A DNA stretch of 64,000 bases from Taudactylus pleione (Eukaryota; Chordata; Amphibia; Anura; Myobatrachidae). Within the stretch, counting starts at the first letter, position 1. Every line of letters begins with the position of its first letter. The stretch is taken from assembly GCA_031769625.1 (NCBI GenBank), contig JAUIMM010000694.1:5044501-5108500 (forward strand), read 5' to 3'. Positions 57,571-64,000 of this stretch are shown here, in pieces. The notes under the pieces are model-generated. The model was given only the letters and a program-made list of their open reading frames with translations, did not search any database and was not told where the DNA came from. The translations under genes were made by a program, and so were the position numbers.

Positions 57571-58200
57571 GTGTGTAATTCCGGCGGCTGTTTAGCCGCT
57601 GGATCAAATACCGACAGCAGCAGCCCGGCGGGTCGAAATTCCGACAGGAAAATGTAAGTAACCTAACTCTGCTTCTCCCCACCTAACCCTTCTTTAAGGG
57701 TACCTAACCCTAACCTCTCCCCAGGGGTGCCTACACCTAACCCCCCCTCCCCACACCCTAAACCTAAACGTCCCGTTGGGTGCCTACACCCTAACCTCTC
57801 CCTCGGGGTTCCTATCCTTAACCCTGCCCCCTAGGGGTGCCTAACCCTAACCTCCTCCCAAAAAAAACCTAACCTCCCAGGGGGTGCCTAACCCTAACCC
57901 CCCCTTAGTACCGAACTCTAACCCCCCCTTGCCCTAGCCTAACCCTAACAACCCCTTCCCCTAGCCTAACCCTAACCTTCCCCGGGGGTTGTCTAACCCT
58001 AAGTCCCTGCGGGGGTCCCTAAACCTAACCCCCCATCCCCAGGCAAGTGTTCTCCTTACGCATCAGAGGACGATCGGGATGGCGGGGGTCGGTCTTCCGG
58101 CGTTGGGATTAAGATAGGCGTCGGCATTTTGACGCCTAACTTAAGTCCCTTGTCGGGCAGGACGAGTCGGGATTTAGACTGGCGGCATCGCATCCGCCAG
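57570..58200. mobile_element. CCTAACCC-rich dispersed element
   Basis: GC-rich ends (CCGGCGGCTGTTTAGCCGC; CCGACAGCAGCAGCCCGGCG on the left, GGTCGGTCTTCCGGCGTTGG and GACGCC words on the right) enclose about 370 bp of degenerate GTGCCTAACCCTAACC repeats (57655-58040). Fragments of the same family are at 1690-1860 and probably 9817-9900. The telomere-like motif is embedded in an interspersed repeat and varies in length, so this is not a true interstitial telomere. Confidence 0.6.
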
Positions 58201-58228
58201 TCTATTAACTACTTCCCATATGCATTTA

Positions 58229-58730
58229 GGACCTGATTCAGCAGCGATCGCAGCTGTAAATTCGCACGGAATGCAGCTGCAAAAATATGCTAATGCCTGC
58301 CATATCTCAGCCGGCATATATAAGCTGACTGACGCCTTCTCATATCCGTCCAATGTCACTCTTCGGTGTAAACATCGGTACCATCGACGCACATCGGGCA
58401 GTCACGCCACATTTACACCAGGTCTGACTAGCCGCAGACACTGCAAGTCTCCTCGCACACAGAGCTCTCATGCTGCGTATACACTCACAGTGGCTAATTT
58501 ATGCACGCCCATGAAATAACATTCCAATGGACAGACACGCCTACGTTTCTCCGTCCACTCCCCCATCACCACCCTAAAATGCCGACAGCCTGTCACGCAC
58601 TCTGCGATAGATTTCTCTGTGCATCTGTAATCACAATACAATTGCTGCACACGTGCAGTGCGTCTTATACACATGCACGATGGCAAACAATCGCTCAATG
58701 TGCATCCATGTTCACTACTGAATCAGGCCC
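58229..58730. mobile_element. Harbinger-like MITE
   Basis: It starts GGACCTGATTCAGCAGCGAT and ends ACTACTGAATCAGGCCC. Flanks are TTA and TTT, an imperfect 3 bp duplication. The interior word pattern (TTATGCACGCCCATG, CACGCCTACGTTTCTC, CATCACCACCC) parallels the elements at 61217 and 62510. No transposase. Confidence 0.8.
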
Positions 58731-58886
58731 TTTGTTCTGTCTGTTCTGTATGTGTTCTCTCAATATTTATTAAAGAACTGAAAACCCTATTGCCCACAAA
58801 TACAGGGTTCATTATCATATATCACCCTATACTACAACATTGTTACCGCTAAAGAAGGCGTTAGGGAGCCTATTCAGCAAGTAATA

Positions 58887-59122
58887 TGTAACACCACAAT
58901 GCCTATTCTGGTAATGTGTAACACCACAATGCCTATTCTGGTAATGTGTAACACCGCAATGCCTATTCTGGTACTGTCTAACACCGCAATGCCTATTCTG
59001 GTAATAGTAACACCGCAATGCCTATTCTGGTAATGTGTAACACCGCAATGCCTATTCTGGTAATGTGTAACACCGCAATGCCTATTCTGGTAATGTGTAA
59101 CACCGCAATGCCTTTTCTGGTA
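58887..59122. repeat. 30 bp minisatellite, about 8 copies
   Basis: The unit is TAATGTGTAACACCGCAATG then CCTATTCTGG. One copy reads TACTGTCTAA and one is a base short; the first two have CACAATG. Confidence 0.95.
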
Positions 59123-59701
59123 ATGTTAGCTGAGCATAGTAATAGCAGATTTAGTGCCATATTTATTAACCACTTTGGCATGATCAGCTCCTTTCACACA
59201 AATAGCGAGCTTTAACATATTGCCCGAGCGCAGAAGCAAATTTAGGCATTTCTGCATATCTCTGGGCAGTTCTGAGCCGGCTGGATGTTGACTGGATCTT
59301 CCCTTGTGTGAAACTGTCGTATCGGGGTGGGGGCAAACAAGAAATCTGTCCCGTGGGAGTGTCATAGACAAGTAGCTAGTGTCCCCTGCAGTTCTGAGTC
59401 ACGCGTATGGAGAGTGGTTAGCAGTTAACGGGGCGGCTTCCCGCTTTAAGTTGTATGAATTCTCGCGTTTGTCCTATGGAGACTTGTATTAGAACAAGGT
59501 AGTAAATGAGGCTTCCGCCGCTTCATGCGCACTGCATCTGTTCCCCGTGACGGCAGAGCATGGGGGGTAGCCCAGAACCTCCGTAAGTGCAGAGCACGCC
59601 CCCAAGAGTGATCAATTGGGGACGTGGCACAAGCCCCTTTCGGAAGCTCTGCCTGCACCTCAGCGCCCCGCCCTGCCCCCGGTTTGGTGTAAACACTAAT
59701 G
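59123..59701. other. Unassigned sequence
   Basis: GC-moderate sequence with no confirmed repeat or gene. Confidence 0.4.
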
Positions 59702-59858
59702 AGGGTTATGTATTAGGTGCCGATTTCACGTAACTCGTCTGTTTTTCTGAGAGATTGTGGCTAAATTTAAAGAAGCCATCAGTTATAAGGCTGGTTCAGC
59801 CTTTTAACTGATAAACATACGGCTCCGTCAAATCAGCACCTATTACATAACCCCCCAT
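59702..59858. mobile_element. Palindromic MITE with GGGTTATGTA ends
   Basis: Left arm GGGTTATGTATTAGGTGCCG pairs with right arm AGCACCTATTACATAACCC, and the inner TCAGTTATAAGGCTG and CAGCCTTTTAACTGA pair as well. About 157 bp, non-coding. Confidence 0.8.
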
Positions 59859-60725
59859 ATCTGAAGCTAAAACACAATCATCAGAGATCTCTCTGGATGA
59901 GATTCTTCTTTAAAAGGCCATTTGCAAAAACGTTCTGAGGGATTATTGTTGTTTGATGAGGGGATGAGAGTTCCTTTGGTAAGGAATGAAGTGGGCGAAA
60001 GGTTACAGCCAGGAAAAGGTCACTGTACATTTTTCAATGAACAGATTAGAGACAGATGTGGGTGCAAAGGAGTAACACGGTGTGAAGTAGGTGCCCTTCA
60101 AGTTAGTAAAACAACCAAATGTATTATAGGTACAGTAAAAACCTTCTCACTGTAAACGAGCTACGAAGAGCCCATATTCCAACTTTAAACACATTAGAAA
60201 TTCAGATAAACCGAGAATAATTTTTTGGGAACTTGTCAAGATGCTCAAAGCAAATCCTAGGTCAGCATCTGAGGAAACCTGAAGGCTCTCCGCACTTTGA
60301 GATTTCGACAGACAATATAAGAAATATAAAAGTTTCACTGGAAAGAAGGAAGACTGTCAATTCCAAGGACTTAACTAGGATTTAAGACAGTACATCAACA
60401 TGTCACTTCTCGCTCTTTCCATTCTGTCCCTTGAAGTCTGTGTGAAATGAAGAAAACTTGTTTATCAAATGTCAGGTGTCTAACGCTGACACAAACATCT
60501 TCCTCTCTGCAAGCTGAGCGTGAGCAAATACATAACAGCGAGGAGCGACAAAATCTTATATAACTCACAAATCAGCGACTTTACAGTCAGGCTTTTGCAA
60601 TTATGTGTAGAACATCTGGCATAATCCGATGTGACAGCGCCTCCACCCAGGGGAGACTGATATGTGGTCACAAGAAAGAATAAAGTTTGCCACGTAAAAC
60701 AGTAGCACAAAGAGTTGCAGATCGG
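59859..60725. other. Unique-looking non-coding sequence
   Basis: About 0.85 kb without repeats or clear coding sequence. The longest frame (59922-60155, 77 codons) has no recognisable domain. Composition is ordinary and low-complexity runs are absent, so it may hold conserved non-coding DNA. Confidence 0.35.
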
Positions 60726-60727
60726 TA

Positions 60728-60840
60728 ACATAGAAACATAGAATGTGACAGCAGATTAGAGCCACTTGGCCCATCTAGTTTGCCCCTTTTTTTAACCTTA
60801 TGATAAACTCTGACCCTATGTGATCCTTATAGGGCACATC
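60728..60840 (+). repeat. Short interspersed repeat with CATAGAAACATAGAATGTGA
   Basis: The sequence AACATAGAAACATAGAATGT with CACTTGGCCCATCTAGTTTG and a downstream CTTATGATAA region matches a dispersed repeat that I recognise as common in amphibian genomes. I cannot give a secure family name. Confidence 0.55.
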
Positions 60841-61216
60841 CACTAGCAGACTGAAAAACGACTGCGCGATTTCGACATTGTAATCGTGCAGTAGTTTCAC
60901 AGTCTGTACTGTGCCAACACTGGATGATCAGTCGTTCAGTGCTGGCACCCTCCCTCATCCCCGAACATGGCCAATCACTCGTTACTGGCTGATTGACCAG
61001 CATGTTCGGGCGATGATAGATGTAAAAAATGAACGTCGTGAGTGCGCATCGCAGGTCGTTTTCGACATTTTCATGGCCGATTTGCGAACGATTGATCGAT
61101 AACGATATCGTTATCGTTCAATCACTCATTTTAATCGGGTAGAGGATATCCTTTAGTCTTTTGTAATGATATCCTAATGCCTATCCCTAGCATGTTTAAA
61201 ATGCTCTACAGTCTTA
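60841..61216. other. Unassigned sequence with short palindrome
   Basis: It contains GATAACGATATCGTTATC, a perfect 18 bp palindrome (about 61097-61114), and pairs of CGAACATGGCC/GGCCGAT-like words, but no clear element boundaries. Confidence 0.35.
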
Positions 61217-61824
61217 GGGCCTGATTCAGACCCGCTCACTATCTGCGTACGCTCGCTAGATGCGTATGCAAAATTTTTCAAAGTGACGCCACGGGAAGCG
61301 ATTGCTCACCAAGGCATAAGCACGCCCACCATGTCTTAGCGAGCGCTCACTTTCTGTATGCGTACGCCCAATCGCACAGGCAGAGCCGCCCACCAGCACC
61401 ACGTCATCTCCAGGAAGTGTATTAAAACATTGGTACATCGAGCACCATCAGATGCGAACGCAGTGCTTAAGGTAACTTTACCCTACCGCAAGCATTGCGA
61501 GGAAATCAGTGTAAAAAATGGCAAGTGACGTGTACTATGACACTGCTTGTTAATTATGCACGCCTCTAAAACGGCGTTGAAACACCCAGGCACGCCTGCG
61601 TTTTCATCTACAACCCCCGTTATTAGTGTCCTGCCCCTGTTACCACCCACAACGGCCTCTCCTGTCACTCATTACCCTGGGCTGCCTTTGCTGGGTGAGC
61701 AAGAGAATTGCGATAGCAGTGTGTAGTTCGCGCACACGGAGAATGAAGCGTGCGCATGCGTGTACGCAGAACATCGGGCCGCTTGCGAATGCACAGCGTG
61801 AGCGAGCGGCTCTGAATCAGGCCC
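61217..61824. mobile_element. Harbinger-like MITE with TTA duplication
   Basis: Ends are GGGCCTGATTCAGACCCG and CGGCTCTGAATCAGGCCC, flanked by TTA at 61214-61216 and 61825-61827. The interior shares CCTGTTACCACCCACAACG and CTCCTGTCACTCATTA with the element at 62510. About 608 bp with no transposase. Confidence 0.88.
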
Positions 61825-61927
61825 TTAGCCTCTACCAATATAATATCATTATCATCAATATTCATCTATTGACCCCACAAACATGAAATGTGGCACATTA
61901 TACCGCTATGTAAAAAAGGATTAAAAC

Positions 61928-62225
61928 TAGAGATGTGCGGTTCAGTTGTCCAGAAATCTGAATCCACCCGAATTTCATAAATCTGGACAGATCCGAGTAG
62001 CGGTTTTGATCTTCCTGCGGTTCGGAATTTGGAATTCAAATTTGAATCTGGGGTTTTGGATTGCAAAAAATTACATGATTTTAGCTGTTTTTTTTTTTAT
62101 TAAAAACTTTATATAATTTTATTTAAGAAAAAAAAACAGATCCAAAAACAAAATACTTGACGGTGGATTTGCAAAACCAAAACACGAATATGAAACCAAA
62201 ACATGGGGGTCAGCGCAGATCTCTA
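61928..62225. mobile_element. Short repeat with CTAGAGATGTGCGG ends
   Basis: The start CTAGAGATGTGCGG and the end CGCAGATCTCTAA are imperfect inverted repeats. The interior has GGTTCGGAATTTGGAATTC-like words and a T-rich/A-rich pair (62085-62135). Typical of a MITE; family not named. Confidence 0.6.
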
Positions 62226-62509
62226 ATGGTGACAGAGCTTTGCTGCTGTGGAAGACAGGTATAGAGGTGAAAGGACAATCTGACACTTCAGGAATAGAGT
62301 CCGGCTTGTCATAGATTTTGATAACAGATAGAAGTGTTAACATTTGTTCTGATAACAAATAAAAGGCATTTATTTATAGTCTTAATTTGAATAAAAACTA
62401 TAATACAGCACAAAGAGGGGTCAATGTACTAACATGCCCATTTACTCAGCGCTAAGGAACATCCCACATCGCCGCTTATCACAGTAATGCCGGATGTCTT
62501 AGAGATTAA

Positions 62510-62976
62510 GGGCCTGATTCAGAGCCGGACGCTATTTGCGATCGCTCGTTCAGAAAAAGGGGCTGGCTATTTAAATTGAGCGCTCACTCTTTGCGGTCTG
62601 TTGACGCCTCTATGTCTGAGCCAGCGAACGAAACATGCAATCATGCGAACAGTTCAGGCTAAGAAACAACCAAGTGACGTGGCCGATGACGCTGCTTTGT
62701 TAATTATGCACACCCTTAAAATGCCCGTTTTGACCGTTTGGCACGCCTGCGTTCGGATCTCCACTCCCCGTTTTCAAGCACCTTCCCCTGTTACCACCCA
62801 CAAACGCCTCATCCTGTCACTCAAATTAGCAGGCACTCGCAATTTTGCGAACACACGTTTTCCGACCGCACTGACTGGTTGGCGCATGCGCATTACGGCC
62901 CATACGCATGTGCAGATGTGAAAACATCACTCGGAGCGAACCAGCGGCCGCTTACGAGTGGCTCTGAATCAGGCCC
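62510..62976. mobile_element. Stacked Harbinger-like MITE 1
   Basis: Flanked by TAA (62507-62509 and 62977-62979), ends GGGCCTGATTCAGAGCCGG and GGCTCTGAATCAGGCCC. The interior is the inverted counterpart of 924-1508 (for example CCTTCCCCTGTTACCACCCA, AAGTGACGTGGCCGATGACG). Confidence 0.9.
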
Positions 62977-62979
62977 TAA

Positions 62980-63295
62980 GGCCCTCATTCAGAGGCGTTC
63001 GCTCGGGAGCAATCGGTCGCACCCAAAGTGACTGAGAATATACAAAACGAGTGCTCAGTCGCAAAGCACATCGTAAGCGCGGAAACACCCACAACAATGA
63101 AAGCACACCTCCTATCTCTACGGCCTAATTCAGAATCGGTCGAAGGCGGCAACCTACGTCAGCACGATTAACACCTGTTACATTGTTAGTTGCCTACAAA
63201 CATCGGTTGAGGCAGTAACCATCGCCAGCACTTGCAATGCTTCAGGTAGACCCTGGGCTCCAATCGCTCCGTGCGACCGCCTCTGAATGAGGTCC
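62980..63295. mobile_element. Stacked Harbinger-like MITE 2
   Basis: Starts immediately after TAA at 62977-62979 with GGCCCTCATTCAGAGGCG and ends CGCCTCTGAATGAGGTCC before TAA at 63296-63298. 316 bp, 18 bp inverted ends with one mismatch, no coding capacity. The interior does not resemble MITE 1 or 3. Confidence 0.88.
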
Positions 63296-63298
63296 TAA

Positions 63299-63847
63299 GG
63301 GCCTTATTTAGAGTCGATCGCTAGATACAAGCGGTCGCTCTGAATGAGGGCGGCCGCTTGTAGTGTGAAGTGCGGCCTCCTGGTCTCTAGCTAAGCTGTG
63401 GGTTACCACCCACAGCTCCAGCGAGCGACCAAGTTGATGGTCGCGATGGTCAGGACCATCGTGACCATCGGGGCTTGCGACGAGACCCTAAGGTTGGGTC
63501 TCGGCAACCGCAAGCCCCAAGAAGCGTCCTGCTCTGATCGAGCAGGAAGCTCCCCACTGACATCACTGCTGATGTTAGTGCGGCCTCCCACAAAACGGCA
63601 AGCGTTCCGTTAGGAACGCCTCCGTTTGGCCGGCCACCCCCCTTCCCGCCTCCCAAATGGGGCGAGCTGTCAATCACCATCGACAGCTCGCCCCCTTTGG
63701 TGCAAGACCCGTAGCGACGGAGCGCCCGTCGCTAGTCGGGTCTCGCGCATGCGCACGTCGGAGCTGGCTCCAACGTGCGCAAGCCCAGTGGGCAAACATC
63801 GACCCAGTCGCAAGCTCAGCGTTTGCGACCAGGTCTGAATAAGGCCC
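63299..63847. mobile_element. Stacked Harbinger-like MITE 3: hairpin-chain copy C
   Basis: Starts GGGCCTTATTTAGAGTCG right after TAA 63296-63298 and ends GGTCTGAATAAGGCCC before TAA 63848-63850. From about 63365 it aligns with the copy at 6009-6474 (CTGGTCTCTAGCTAAGCTGT; CGAGACCCTAAGGTTGGGTC). Its hairpins include GATGGTCGCGATGGTC with GACCATCGTGACCATC, GGGGCGAGCTGTC with GACAGCTCGCCCC, and GACCCGTAGCGACGG with CCGTCGCTAGTCGGGTC. Confidence 0.9.
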
Positions 63848-63850
63848 TAA

Positions 63851-64000
63851 ATGTATTAGAAAGAGGAGTTACAGTAAATCACCTCTCCGGCGATCTCTGT
63901 CCTGGCTGTATCGTATCACCCTAGACCTCTGTCAGCGGGTGAGGGGGGATGTAGTTTTAGTGAGTGTTCTATGTCCAGGAGGGGAAGGGGGCAGACAGTG
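63851..64000. other. Unassigned sequence at window end
   Basis: No feature seen in the last 150 bases. Confidence 0.4.

Noticed and set aside
57655..58040. Interstitial telomere from chromosome fusion
   Set aside because: The motifs are degenerate, irregular in length and enclosed in a dispersed element with GC-rich ends.

Overview
The window looks like repeat-dense DNA from a large vertebrate genome, most likely a frog (Anura). The reasons are many short DNA transposons with GGGCCTGATTCAGA-type ends flanked by TAA or TTA, a Ngaro-type tyrosine-recombinase retrotransposon with a hydrolase gene, Tc1 and mariner copies, hAT- and pogo/Tigger-like non-autonomous elements, and very long minisatellites. 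Species cannot be named from sequence alone. No complete host gene is visible. Every long open frame is either minisatellite sequence whose unit length is divisible by three, or sums to a multiple of three, or a decayed transposon gene.

Layout. 1-6.6 kb: a patchwork of palindromic and Harbinger-like MITEs separated by unassigned sequence. 6.6-9.56 kb: a MITE whose interior has expanded into about 23 copies of a ~107 bp unit. 9.76-18.08 kb: a 33/22 bp minisatellite built of 11 bp modules. 18.1-20.0 kb: a small hAT-like element and an 84 bp minisatellite. 20-24.9 kb: unassigned sequence with dispersed repeats and a possible solo LTR. 24.87-31.65 kb: a full-length Ngaro element with split direct repeats A1 - gag - RT/RNase H - tyrosine recombinase - SGNH hydrolase - B1 - A2 - B2. 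31.8-36 kb: a MITE, a 61 bp repeat and a complete but inactive Tc1 element. Around 36.0 kb: a possible host promoter and first exon (CRE plus a YY1-like start-codon motif), the only hint of a host gene. 36.2-43 kb: a 60 bp array, a mariner split by a solo LTR with a 5 bp target duplication, and a 31 bp array. 43.3-56.3 kb: a 25 bp minisatellite of about 13 kb with 1,793 bp higher-order repeats and three embedded transposon pieces. 56.3-64 kb: unassigned, mostly unique sequence, a CCTAACCC-rich repeat, further MITEs, and three MITEs stacked end to end, separated only by single TAA trinucleotides.

There is no gene network to describe. The biology is that of mobile DNA and tandem amplification. 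Minisatellites make up roughly 40% or more of the window. The most interesting structural observations are (i) a MITE family built as a chain of about nine hairpins whose arms differ between copies but remain complementary within each copy, (ii) a minisatellite demonstrably born inside a MITE, and (iii) a Ngaro copy whose split direct repeats are nearly identical although its coding region is badly broken.
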